Source: a virus. From it: a stretch of DNA of 33,090 nt. A program made the position numbers and the translations under genes. Where the stretch lies: the IMG/VR virus record IMGVR_UViG_3300025640_000036, positions 1 to 33,090 of that record. One strand, given 5' to 3'. The notes under the pieces were generated by a model, which was not told the DNA's origin, ran no database searches, and saw nothing but the letters and a program-made list of their open reading frames with translations. Shown piece by piece: positions 17,893 through 24,617 of the stretch (the stretch's first letter is position 1; each line of letters opens with the position of its first letter).

Positions 17893-18246
17893 ACAACAAT
17901 CAGCAAGAAAGCAGCGGAAGAAATCTCTAACCTAATGAGGACAATCGTTTGCAATGACACTTTGTGCGATTATCTTCTAAGTGATTCGTTCAAAGAAAAA
18001 CTAGACCCAACCGATAAATCTATATATTGGAAATTACGATACGAATGGGCCGATGCAATCGTCAGACTAGATGACAAGTTCGGCATTCAGCACCCATCGT
18101 TAGAATATGTTTTAGAAAAAATAGATTATCTCGAAGACCAAAAATTTATGGAACGACAAGAAAATGAATGCTGGACAAACTACAACAAAGCGGAAATGTC
18201 TCGAAGCCACGGCGGCCTAATAACCGCCTTCGGGTCTACCAGTTAG
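17890..18246 (+). CDS. Hypothetical protein; 3' end embedded in a hammerhead ribozyme
   Basis: 118 aa, acidic and helical, no recognised domain. The frame is open from 17767, but the promoter lies inside that extension and AAGGAG precedes ATG 17890, so the shorter form is chosen. The last codons (F-G-S-T-S-stop) are also strand III, the cleavage site and loop I of the ribozyme: the predicted scissile bond falls within the TCT serine codon and the TAG stop is in loop I. Cleaved mRNA would therefore lack a stop codon. As first gene of the promoter-proximal cluster it is probably expressed early. Confidence 0.7.
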   Translation: MTTISKKAAEEISNLMRTIVCNDTLCDYLLSDSFKEKLDPTDKSIYWKLRYEWADAIVRLDDKFGIQHPSLEYVLEKIDYLEDQKFMERQENECWTNYNKAEMSRSHGGLITAFGSTS

Positions 18247-18281
18247 GGACTGGTACTGACGAGGCCATAAGGCCGAAACCC
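18232..18281 (+). ncRNA. Type III hammerhead ribozyme
   Basis: All core elements are present in order. Stem III is open: GGGT (18232-18235) pairs with ACCC (18278-18281). The cleavage triplet is GTC (18234-18236), cutting after C18236. Stem I is TACCAG / CTGGTA (18237-18242, 18250-18255), six perfect pairs with loop TTAGGGA. The conserved CTGACGA follows (18256-18262), then stem II GGCC-ATAA-GGCC (18263-18274) and GAAA (18275-18278). Stem III may extend past one mismatch (TT18229-30 with AA18283-84). A separate hairpin, GGCGG/CCGCC at 18211-18228 with CGAA/TTCG below it, abuts and could compete with stem III. The ribozyme lies between the first two genes of the cluster. Confidence 0.92.
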
Positions 18282-18304
18282 AAAACAGCAAGGAGTAACA
18301 CATG
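18282..18304 (+). repeat. Duplicated ribosome-binding leader, copy 2
   Basis: Second copy of the leader seen at 17869-17892, starting one base after the ribozyme. After self-cleavage the downstream mRNA would begin at 18237 and carry this leader with its AAGGAG site free of the upstream coding region. Confidence 0.75.
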
Positions 18305-18562
18305 AGTTTAGCAACCGACACAATCGTTTTGCACATTGCCAACAATGAAGGCTTTTACAATGACGCGCAGGAAATACTAGAACGCTGCGGTGATTCGTAT
18401 GACGCCTGTATTGAGCTTAAAGACATGGTTGATGAGATCATGTTCCCAGAGGAAGCAGGACAGCCACAAAGCGGTGATCATTTCTTTAGACAGGATATGC
18501 TTCTTGAGGCGTTGTCACAGGTCAATTGGCGCGAAGTTTACGAACGATTGACGGAAGATTAA
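18302..18562 (+). CDS. Hypothetical acidic protein
   Basis: 86 aa, strongly acidic, helical, with an N-terminal TDTIVLHIANNEGFYNDAQ, a single C-x10-region around GDSYDACIELKDMV and a C-terminal LSQVNWREVYERL. Small proteins with an 'N-D/E-E-G-x-Y-x-x-A' start are frequent in aquatic phage accessory clusters, but I cannot name the family with certainty. No enzyme motif. The ribosome site AAGGAG is well placed and ribozyme cleavage upstream would leave it as the first gene of the 3' mRNA. Confidence 0.65.
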   Translation: MSLATDTIVLHIANNEGFYNDAQEILERCGDSYDACIELKDMVDEIMFPEEAGQPQSGDHFFRQDMLLEALSQVNWREVYERLTED

Positions 18563-18581
18563 AAACCCATCCTAACACAAC

Positions 18582-18595
18582 GGGCCTTCGGGCCC
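18582..18595 (+). other. GC-rich hairpin with UUCG loop between genes
   Basis: GGGCC-TTCG-GGCCC forms a stable 5-bp hairpin 26 bp before the next start. Only TT follows, so it is at best a weak terminator; it may instead stabilise mRNA ends. Confidence 0.5.
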
Positions 18596-18620
18596 TTAAC
18601 CAATCCGAGGGGATTATATT

Positions 18621-18863
18621 ATGTTCGAGACAGAAACCTACCGCATTCCACACTTTGCCATTGTGGCGCTACTGTATGACGACTACAGCGGCATTCAGGA
18701 CGACGACGAAGCATTCGTTGACAACTTACACCAATGGCTTGACGATCAACACGGCGAGGGCCAGTGGCATATTGGCGACGTTTCCGAACCCTATCATGGC
18801 CGCGCTGATTTCGAGCGTATTCTAGGCGATATCTGTAACGTCAACATTGAGGTGAGAATATGA
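18621..18863 (+). CDS. DUF6926-like small protein
   Basis: 80 aa. The pattern 'IPHFAIVALLYDDYSGIQDDDE...FVDNL...GQWHIGDVSEPYHGRADF...CNVNIEV' resembles DUF6926-type proteins: an N-terminal P-x-x-x-x-x-L-x-x-x-D-x-SG-L/I-x-x-x-D/E signature and a C-terminal aromatic strand with CNV. The function of that family is not known to me. A GAGGGG site lies upstream of ATG 18621, and its stop overlaps the next start (ATGA). Confidence 0.6.
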   Translation: MFETETYRIPHFAIVALLYDDYSGIQDDDEAFVDNLHQWLDDQHGEGQWHIGDVSEPYHGRADFERILGDICNVNIEVRI

Positions 18864-19081
18864 ACAAAGACAAAGAAATGATCCATTTTTGCCGGTACTT
18901 ATGGGACTACTACGGGCCGCAGGGTTTGTACCCAATATCCCCGACAGTTTGCACGATGCACTTACACGCCGCTTGGATGCACGCCTTACAGTTTGACGGG
19001 TTCTGTGGCGACACCATCGACCGCGAACGTGCGCGAGACTATTTAGTCGACCAACTAGGCTATCAATGGGGGCAAGCATGA
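18860..19081 (+). CDS. Hypothetical small protein with Cys/His residues
   Basis: 73 aa, not recognised. Aromatic and His/Cys-rich: HFCRYLWDYYGPQGLYP, then VCTMHLHAAWMHALQF and FCGDTIDRERARDYL. Three Cys and several His could bind metal but no standard zinc pattern is visible. Translationally coupled at both ends through ATGA overlaps. Confidence 0.6.
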   Translation: MNKDKEMIHFCRYLWDYYGPQGLYPISPTVCTMHLHAAWMHALQFDGFCGDTIDRERARDYLVDQLGYQWGQA

Positions 19082-19254
19082 ACCGCCTTACAAAGATTTG
19101 CATCGCCGTGGCAGTTGTCGCGGCCTTGCTCTGGGTCTCAAATTGGGACTATGAGCACGAGGTCACCATGTCCAAAGAGTACCGATATAACGTCTGTCTA
19201 GGCTACTGGCCGGACTATCAAAACTTAAAACCAAACTGCGAGGGCGTAAGATGA
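19078..19254 (+). CDS. Small membrane or exported protein
   Basis: 58 aa. A short basic start (MNRLTK) is followed by one hydrophobic segment (ICIAVAVVAALLWVSNW, residues 7-23), then an extracytoplasmic or cytoplasmic tail with two Cys (YNVCLGYWPDYQNLKPNCEGV). This looks like an N-terminally anchored protein with a disulphide-capable tail. The C-x-G-Y-W-P-D-Y pattern occurs in small membrane proteins of other aquatic phages as far as I recall. The frame opens at 19066, but ATG 19078 overlaps the preceding stop (ATGA) as in the rest of the cluster. Confidence 0.6.
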   Translation: MNRLTKICIAVAVVAALLWVSNWDYEHEVTMSKEYRYNVCLGYWPDYQNLKPNCEGVR

Positions 19255-19460
19255 CGTGGAAGCGCCATCCCCAATCAACTAGACCAATGAAAAGAGGGCC
19301 TAAACCATCAACGGGCAACTGCTCATCGATGGCCGAGTTAGAATCCGAGGTGGCCAAGCGTAGGGCGCTAGGATGGAGTGCAAACCGCATCGCAAACCGT
19401 TTCAAAATAAATTGGCCAGCCGCTAAACGTATTATCACAAAACTAGAGGGCAACACATGA
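19251..19460 (+). CDS. Small basic HTH-like DNA-binding protein
   Basis: 69 aa, strongly basic. Residues 28-66 (ELESEVAKRRALGWSANRIA followed by NRFKINWPAAKRIITKL) look like a helix-turn-helix: 'W-S-A-N-R-I-A-N-R-F-x-I' then a recognition-like helix 'WPAAKRII'. The N-terminus (KRHPQSTRPMKRGPKPS) is a basic tail. It may regulate transcription; the target is unknown. ATGA-coupled at both ends. Confidence 0.6.
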   Translation: MTWKRHPQSTRPMKRGPKPSTGNCSSMAELESEVAKRRALGWSANRIANRFKINWPAAKRIITKLEGNT

Positions 19461-19615
19461 AACCAACCCGAACCGAACTGTTAACCGCATGGATGACGTT
19501 AGTTAAAGTGCGCGAGACTTACTGCCATCCAGAGGTCGACCAATACGAACAGACCGTACTGCTAGACGTGCTTAAAATGCTGGACAAACTACAACAAATC
19601 GAGGGCAAGAAATGA
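19457..19615 (+). CDS. Small hypothetical helical protein
   Basis: 52 aa, read directly from the sequence: it starts MKPTRTELLTAWMTLVKVRE and ends LKMLDKLQQIEGKK, with one central Cys-His pair (ETYCHPEVDQYEQ). Predicted as two amphipathic helices. ATGA overlaps at both start and stop show it belongs to the coupled cluster. No function recognised. Confidence 0.6.
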   Translation: MKPTRTELLTAWMTLVKVRETYCHPEVDQYEQTVLLDVLKMLDKLQQIEGKK

Positions 19616-19716
19616 TCAAGAAACAACTTGATAAACTAATGGTTCCACGCTTCACAGGCGGGGCGATGATTGTGGCTTTTTTATTCGGGTATGTTTTCGG
19701 AGTTCTTCTCATCTAA
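19612..19716 (+). CDS. Very small membrane protein
   Basis: 34 aa. A basic, amphipathic N-terminus (MIKKQLDKLMVPRFTGG) precedes one membrane segment (AMIVAFLFGYVFGVLLI) that runs to the C-terminus. It is the last gene of the first rightward cluster, ATGA-coupled to the one before. It could be a membrane-perturbing or regulatory miniprotein; no function is recognised. Confidence 0.55.
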   Translation: MIKKQLDKLMVPRFTGGAMIVAFLFGYVFGVLLI

Positions 19717-19782
19717 TGGGTGCGTAGTTTCAGAAGATATCGGCCCCTTGATTTTATGATTTAATGTAATTATAATTTTGAT

Positions 19783-19816
19783 ATCAGTTAACCGTATGCC
19801 AGTGCATTAAACTGAT
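19783..19816. repeat. Inverted repeat in the gap after the first rightward cluster
   Basis: ATCAGTT (19783-19789) and AACTGAT (19810-19816) are complementary around a 20-nt loop. The gap 19717-19866 has no gene; besides this repeat I see an AT-rich stretch at 19753-19782 and two GATATC sites. Function unknown. Confidence 0.35.
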
Positions 19817-19866
19817 TGCAGGGGTCTACCGCCAAGTAATAGTTATCACCCTGTTAAAATTAGAAG

Positions 19867-19893
19867 AACCCAGTTTAATCGCTGGGTTTTTTT
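19867..19893 (+). terminator. Rho-independent terminator of the first rightward cluster
   Basis: AACCCAG (19867-19873), an 8-nt loop and CTGGGTT (19882-19888) form a 7-bp stem running into seven T residues (19887-19893). It faces the end of the leftward replication block, whose last stop codon lies within the T tract. Confidence 0.88.
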
Positions 19894-20113
19894 ATGTCTT
19901 AGATTTAGTGGCCGTTTCTTTTTCTATCAAGATCTGAGTGTAATGCACCACCTTTCGCAAGTCATCAACCCCGCCCTTAGCACGCCACCGGCTGATGTAC
20001 TTCACAACATTGGCTTCACACCATCCCATGTCGTTCGCTAATATGTATTCAGTGGGCTGAATCATCATCAGCTTGTAGTGGTTGCCGCCTATCTGCTCGT
20101 CAAATGCGCTCAT
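19892..20113 (-). CDS. DUF3310 protein (SaV-like)
   Basis: 73 aa. The pattern GGNHYKLMMIQPTEYILANDMGWCEANVVKYISRW (given here only as landmarks: GGNHYK, QPTEYI, WCEANVVKYI) and KGGVDDLRKVVHYTQILIE matches the DUF3310 family, common in phages and sometimes labelled nucleotide kinase-like. The biochemical role is uncertain. It is the last gene of the leftward replication block and overlaps the phosphoesterase stop by ATGA. Confidence 0.9.
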   Translation of the reverse strand: MSAFDEQIGGNHYKLMMIQPTEYILANDMGWCEANVVKYISRWRAKGGVDDLRKVVHYTQILIEKETATKSKT

Positions 20114-21291
20114 TTAATCCGCTCCACGTTTACCTTTAATCGTCCTTCTTCCCCATAGTCTTTGTGAAGAATCACGCATGTCATACTCCGAGAACTGGCA
20201 TAGCCAGAGCCAGCGTGCCAAGCATCTGCGGGTGCTAGGATGTTCCAAGACTCGAACAATGCGCCGCCAAATTCTTCCTGATTCTTGTGGTGTATGTGAC
20301 CCGTCCATACGAAAGTGTGCTCCGCTTCGCCCCATTCTTTCCTGAGATTTGACACGATTGACCCGTGAAGATTGGACATTTTAATCCGATCACCGTGATG
20401 GGTCACTACCAGATTCTTACCCCACTGCCACCAGATAAACTTAGACGCGTTATCGAATACGTGAACACGCGGATCATCCTCAAAGTACAGGCGCATGACC
20501 TCATTCAGCCACAACGCAGCATCTGGATCATGGTTCCCTCGAACATTCACAAGCCAGACCTCGGCATGTTTCTCAAGCATCCGCAAAACCGTACGCTTTA
20601 TCACATTACTTGCAGCCCTGATGGTCTTGGAGTACCGGCCATCAGAGTCTAGGAGATTCTTACTATTAGGCGTTGAGCTGGTGGAGTCGTTGACGTGCAT
20701 GAAGTCGCCAAGGTTCACAAGCACACCGACCTTACCCGCTGGTGCTACACTGACCAGTCGATCAACTGCATCTTCTAAGAGTCGTTGCGAAATCTTGACA
20801 TCATAGTCCTCGCCCATCGTCTCAGTATGGTGAGCAAGCATCCCAAGATGATGATCCCCAATAATGTAGCTAACCATATAATCGTCATCAATGCCTTGGG
20901 GCGGGTTAATGGGAGTGTGTATTCCCGAGACTTCATCTTTGAATCCCTCCACAAATTGAGCGATTAATTCTTCCAGCTTCTGCCGTTCTGGTTCTTGGAT
21001 ATGCCACTGTAAAACGATATCACCGTCCAAATTGTAGGCGGTACTGACTCGCTTAGTGGTAAATCCTGGGACTGTCTGACGGTTTACATTATAGGCTGGC
21101 GCTACACCTTGAAGTGCTGCCCGTCTATGAATAGCCACAACTGCTTTATTAATTCTTCTGGGATTTTTGCCTAACTCTCTAGCAATCTCAGACTGATTCA
21201 TCCCGCTCAAAGTCATCTCAATAATCTGACGCTGGTAATCAGTGTTGCAGAAATCTAGGTGCTCGGTCGTGGTCTTATACTTCGTCGTCAT
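20110..21291 (-). CDS. HTH + calcineurin-like metallophosphoesterase
   Basis: 393 aa. An N-terminal helix-turn-helix (~residues 17-60, MTLSGMNQSEIARELGKNPRR) is joined to a phosphoesterase core with the full motif series: GDHHLG (~145), NLGDF (~195), RGNHDP (~252), VTHHGD (~300) and WTGHIHHKN (~335). These supply the two-metal site of calcineurin-like nucleases and phosphatases. This fusion is frequent in aquatic phages and may act on DNA ends or nucleotides; the substrate cannot be read from the sequence. It overlaps the previous gene by 17 bases and the next by ATGA. Confidence 0.88.
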   Translation of the reverse strand: MTTKYKTTTEHLDFCNTDYQRQIIEMTLSGMNQSEIARELGKNPRRINKAVVAIHRRAALQGVAPAYNVNRQTVPGFTTKRVSTAYNLDGDIVLQWHIQEPERQKLEELIAQFVEGFKDEVSGIHTPINPPQGIDDDYMVSYIIGDHHLGMLAHHTETMGEDYDVKISQRLLEDAVDRLVSVAPAGKVGVLVNLGDFMHVNDSTSSTPNSKNLLDSDGRYSKTIRAASNVIKRTVLRMLEKHAEVWLVNVRGNHDPDAALWLNEVMRLYFEDDPRVHVFDNASKFIWWQWGKNLVVTHHGDRIKMSNLHGSIVSNLRKEWGEAEHTFVWTGHIHHKNQEEFGGALFESWNILAPADAWHAGSGYASSRSMTCVILHKDYGEEGRLKVNVERIK

Positions 21292-21526
21292 ATTCCCAGC
21301 TCATCTGGTAGAACGAATGCGCGGCCATTTGCAACCGGCCAGTGAGTGCAGCTATTGAATCAGGATCTGTTGAGAAGGTTCCAGGCATATCTAGGTCAAA
21401 CCTGTCGAGGTGTTCTGTCACTATGACGGCACCGCAGATGTTGCCAGCCTCACACTGTTCCAACAGGCTACGGAGTACATCCCGCACCTGTTCAGCATTA
21501 CGGTCTAGCGTGGAGACTGTACCCAT
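21275..21526 (-). CDS. Hypothetical protein in the replication block
   Basis: 83 aa, acidic, mixed alpha/beta: a helix (NAEQVRDVLRSLLEQCEAG), a strand ICGAVIVTE, a loop, and a C-terminal helix (SIAALTGRLQMAAHSFYQM). No motif recognised. It overlaps ninG by 22 bases and the phosphoesterase by 17 bases, so it is embedded in the operon. Confidence 0.6.
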   Translation of the reverse strand: MGTVSTLDRNAEQVRDVLRSLLEQCEAGNICGAVIVTEHLDRFDLDMPGTFSTDPDSIAALTGRLQMAAHSFYQMSWEYDDEV

Positions 21527-22032
21527 TTCTTATTCAGTGATTGATACTTGGATAGCATCTCTTGCAGATCCTCAATGGTATATTTGACTGGATCATGCGG
21601 CCCTTCTAGCCACTCGACCCGCTCTAACCCTATCTTTATCAACAAGTTTGACCGATATTCTGATAAATTACCAGACTTGTAGTTATTGCAAACTGAGCAC
21701 TGTTTGTGGCAATTATCTTCTTCAAACCGTAGTGCAGGATGACCGCCCACTGTCTTGTAGTGACCGGCATGGTACTGCCCATCGTGATGACGGTTGCATG
21801 ATATGCAAGGATCTTTCTTATCTCGGTTCCTAATGTACTTATTGAACTCGGTTTGGCACCGTCTCATCCAATAGGATCTGTCTCGCTTGGACTCTCTGGT
21901 TTCTTTGCGATTGATTCTAGTTCTTTCTGTCTTTCCAAACGCGATAAGGCATTGAGTCGCATTACACGTTTTCTGGAAACTTGTGAAAGTTGGCGTGAAC
22001 TTTTCCCCGCAGACTTTACATTTCTTGGCCAT
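21505..22032 (-). CDS. ninG: NinG-like recombination endonuclease
   Basis: 175 aa. N-terminal zinc pair CKVCGEKF with FQKTCN-x-QC, then a basic helix (TRINRKETRESKRDRSYW), then CISC, AGHYKTVGGHPALRF, NCHKQCSVCNNYKSGN. This order is typical of lambda NinG (Rap), a Holliday-junction endonuclease with an HNH-like fold. It begins two bases after ninB, as in lambdoid nin regions. Confidence 0.88.
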   Translation of the reverse strand: MAKKCKVCGEKFTPTFTSFQKTCNATQCLIAFGKTERTRINRKETRESKRDRSYWMRRCQTEFNKYIRNRDKKDPCISCNRHHDGQYHAGHYKTVGGHPALRFEEDNCHKQCSVCNNYKSGNLSEYRSNLLIKIGLERVEWLEGPHDPVKYTIEDLQEMLSKYQSLNKKWVQSPR

Positions 22033-22033
22033 G

Positions 22034-22504
22034 TCATTTGCTCACCTCGGTCAATTGAAAACCCTGTTCCCGCAGATGACGCTCGACCATATCCAGGAAC
22101 TCGCTGTGCTGCTTCACATTCATCAAGTTTGTGACCTCAAAGTTAAAAGGCTCCACCATGAACGATAGCTTTTGCTCGTAGGTGTATGGCTTCACGTCTC
22201 GATCATACACTGCTTTGAACTTCTCGCTGTCACGTCTGAGGATAGGGATTCCAAAGTGCAATTTACAATAGGCCCTGTATTCCCACGCCTTCATATCGCC
22301 CTGCTTCTCGCAGTCTCGATACCATTTGTTAGCAGTGTTGTTCTGGGTAGCGGTACGTTTCTTCTTGTGCTTCTCTATCTGTACGTCAATGGGAAACTCT
22401 AACTCGATCTGCCCTAGCATGTGCATCATGTTGTCCAGACCTTCCTGATTCTGGATTGTCATGCGGACGCATTCGGTGGCTAACTTCTCTTTACTCAATA
22501 TCAT
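22034..22504 (-). CDS. ninB: NinB-like recombination protein
   Basis: 156 aa. Segments KKKRTATQNNTANKWYRDCE, MKAWEYRAYCKLHFGIPILRRD and the C-terminal MNVKQHSEFLDMVERHL match lambda NinB (Orf), a single-strand-binding recombination mediator that replaces RecFOR functions. Immediately upstream of ninG. It would act with the DUF1071 annealase and SSB-like protein of the rightward cluster. Confidence 0.85.
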   Translation of the reverse strand: MILSKEKLATECVRMTIQNQEGLDNMMHMLGQIELEFPIDVQIEKHKKKRTATQNNTANKWYRDCEKQGDMKAWEYRAYCKLHFGIPILRRDSEKFKAVYDRDVKPYTYEQKLSFMVEPFNFEVTNLMNVKQHSEFLDMVERHLREQGFQLTEVSK

Positions 22505-22546
22505 TGGGTTATGGCTCCTGATTAATTGGGTTTTTGAACGAGCTAA

Positions 22547-22789
22547 TTATTCTTCTGACGTAATTGAGTAATAACCAGTATCGTGTAGCCAATCTTCATA
22601 CCAGTCGGCATACCCTTCATCCCAAAATATAAAGTCGTCAATGGTTTCATTTGGTTTTCGTTGTTTGAGCACCATCCATCGTTTGAATTTCCTTACGCAC
22701 CTTAGCATCACATCTTCTGCCATATCTCCTTCGGCATAAAATCCGTCTATAAATCCAGTCCTAACGTCCTGTATATACCAGTCGCTCAT
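22547..22789 (-). CDS. Hypothetical acidic aromatic protein
   Basis: 80 aa, very rich in Asp, Glu, Trp and Tyr, with a basic middle (RCVRKFKRWMVLKQRK). The C-terminus FWDEGYADWYEDWLHDTGYY is strongly acidic and aromatic. Such composition is seen in DNA-mimic or inhibitor proteins, but no family is recognised. It overlaps the primase-zinc gene by ATGA; a 42-bp gap follows before ninB. Confidence 0.6.
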   Translation of the reverse strand: MSDWYIQDVRTGFIDGFYAEGDMAEDVMLRCVRKFKRWMVLKQRKPNETIDDFIFWDEGYADWYEDWLHDTGYYSITSEE

Positions 22790-23178
22790 GCCGCACCCAG
22801 CACCTTAACCCGTTGCTGACTTAGCTTGTACCGGCGGTATTCTTCAAGACTTGGCTTGTGCCCCTTGCTCAATTCATTATCGTATATCGATATGAAATAC
22901 GCATCTTCTAGGGCCTGTTCGCGTTGATCCTTAGAAAAGTAACCTTTTCCGCCCGTCTTTTGTGGTTCATCATTAAACAATGCCGACTCACTTAGACCTA
23001 CTGCCTGGACTACTTCGCTACCCTTGGCCCCGCAAGCATGGCAGTAGATTAATATCCTAGTGCCTTGCTCGCTGATTGACATTGACGGGTTGTTGTCTTG
23101 GTGTACTGGGCAACATGCCACATAATTTTTACCCGCCTTCTTTACCTTATCCAGCCTTCCTAAAATTTCTTGAAGCAT
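22786..23178 (-). CDS. Stand-alone primase-type CHC2 zinc-finger protein
   Basis: 130 aa. C23-x2-H26 (CPVHQDNNPSM) and C46-x2-C49 (YCHACGAKG) form the zinc ribbon of DnaG/T7 gp4-type primases. The TOPRIM catalytic domain is absent: after the zinc domain comes only a charged helical tail. It might recognise priming sites while another protein synthesises the primer, or act as a DNA-binding regulator. It overlaps the helicase gene by 32 bases, suggesting they function together. The only plausible in-frame start is ATG 23178. Confidence 0.8.
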   Translation of the reverse strand: MLQEILGRLDKVKKAGKNYVACCPVHQDNNPSMSISEQGTRILIYCHACGAKGSEVVQAVGLSESALFNDEPQKTGGKGYFSKDQREQALEDAYFISIYDNELSKGHKPSLEEYRRYKLSQQRVKVLGAA

Positions 23179-24607
23179 CTTTTGCCCTCTTGATTTGTAA
23201 ATGTGTCAGATAACTTTGAACCTCTGGCATCCGCTCATTGCTCGGCATGGGTCTAACACGGGGCCAGACACCGAACTTTGATTTGTATGCCCAGCTTGCC
23301 CAGCCAGGTTTGTATCCCTTTTGAGCCGCATAGAATTGCAACTCGTATAACCATCTTCCCTTGTCTTCTCGCTTGATCTCTTTCAAGATCTGCTTGTCTG
23401 TCTTCAGCAGTTCAGCCTTGGGTACTTCATAACCACACGCGCACCGTGGAACCATCATGGTCTGATAACACTGTGGGCAGTCCATTGTCTTGGGTTCTTT
23501 CTTGTCCTTGGTCTGTTCCCGCTCGTTGTATTCTTTCTCACCGTCATGCAGTACATCAGGCACAATGTCTTCAGCGAATCCATGACGCGACACGTTACCC
23601 GCATGGTCTAAGACTATGGCGTATGGTTTATCTTGGTGTATGCGTAGCACTCGGCCTATCCGCTGGACGTAACTAGCCAATGACTTAGTGGGAAAGGCAT
23701 CGATCAGGCACCGGACAGATGGCGCATCGTATCCAGTGTTGAGTAATCTCGAACAGCTTAGAATCTTGAACTTGCCCTCGTCATGTTCGCGGTAAAGTAT
23801 CTGCCTCTCGGCATCGTCCATGTATCCATCGATATGCTCGGCGCTGATACCCGCAGCATTGAACATTCTGACCATCGTTTTGCTATGGTTGATCGACGGG
23901 GAGAACGCTATCGTCTGTGAGTTTTCACCGTACTTAATCCAGTTCTCGATAATGTCCCCGACTAGATTAGTATCTTCTTCGATCCTAGTAGATAGCGCAG
24001 TTGGGTCAAAGTCTGACGCGCCAGTATTCAACCGCCTAGACTTAACACCTTTGAGGTTAGGCTTAGTGCCACCGTAGTATTTAGCTGGTGCCAAGTACCC
24101 TTTATCCGTTAGCTGATTGGCAGTGATCGGAACAATCAGGTCATCATAGTGATTGCCTAGACCTTTGCTGAATGGTGTAGCAGACAGACCTATGACCGGC
24201 ACAGCAGAATACTTTTCCATCAAAGTAGTCGTGGTCTTGTAGTGAATGTGCGCTTCATCAACAATGATTAGCCTGGACATGGGCCATTTTCTACGCCTTG
24301 CCAAAGTTTGAATCGATGCAATTTGGATATTAGAAGTCCAGTTTGACCTAGGATGATTCCACCCTTGGATCACACCAGCCTCGATACCATGCTTATCGAA
24401 TTCTTCTATCGCTTGCTGAACCAGCTTGATCCTGTCACAGATAAAGATACCCTCTTTACCTTTCTTTGCAGCGTTAGCCAGCATCTCTACTGCTACCCTC
24501 GTCTTCCCAAAACTGCATGGTGCAGCTAACATTATTCTTTTATTGCCCTTTCTGATTGAGTCCCTACACATCTCAATCGCTCTTACCTGATGCTCTCTTA
24601 ACTCCAT
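23147..24607 (-). CDS. SF2 DNA helicase (DEAH-type) with C-terminal zinc motif
   Basis: 486 aa. Q-like start HQVRAIEMCRD; motif I APCSFGKTRVAVEM (~30-43); motif II VDEAHIHY (~118); motif III GLSATPF (~140); motif V NTGYDAPSVRCLIDAFPT (~298-315); motif VI QRIGRVLR (~323). A cysteine cluster CPQC...CACG (~383-400) follows. The order matches UvsW/RapA-like SF2 ATPases used for phage replication and recombination. Together with the zinc protein and the nuclease-like protein it forms the front of the leftward replication block. Confidence 0.9.
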   Translation of the reverse strand: MELREHQVRAIEMCRDSIRKGNKRIMLAAPCSFGKTRVAVEMLANAAKKGKEGIFICDRIKLVQQAIEEFDKHGIEAGVIQGWNHPRSNWTSNIQIASIQTLARRRKWPMSRLIIVDEAHIHYKTTTTLMEKYSAVPVIGLSATPFSKGLGNHYDDLIVPITANQLTDKGYLAPAKYYGGTKPNLKGVKSRRLNTGASDFDPTALSTRIEEDTNLVGDIIENWIKYGENSQTIAFSPSINHSKTMVRMFNAAGISAEHIDGYMDDAERQILYREHDEGKFKILSCSRLLNTGYDAPSVRCLIDAFPTKSLASYVQRIGRVLRIHQDKPYAIVLDHAGNVSRHGFAEDIVPDVLHDGEKEYNEREQTKDKKEPKTMDCPQCYQTMMVPRCACGYEVPKAELLKTDKQILKEIKREDKGRWLYELQFYAAQKGYKPGWASWAYKSKFGVWPRVRPMPSNERMPEVQSYLTHLQIKRAKDASRNFRKAG

Positions 24608-24617
24608 AACACCCTCA

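Noticed and set aside
19717-19866. Phage attachment site
   Set aside because: There is an inverted repeat and AT-rich DNA but no integrase gene and no tRNA-like core.
23446-24077. Rightward open frames opposite the helicase
   Set aside because: Shadows of the helicase codons; no start signals or recognisable protein.
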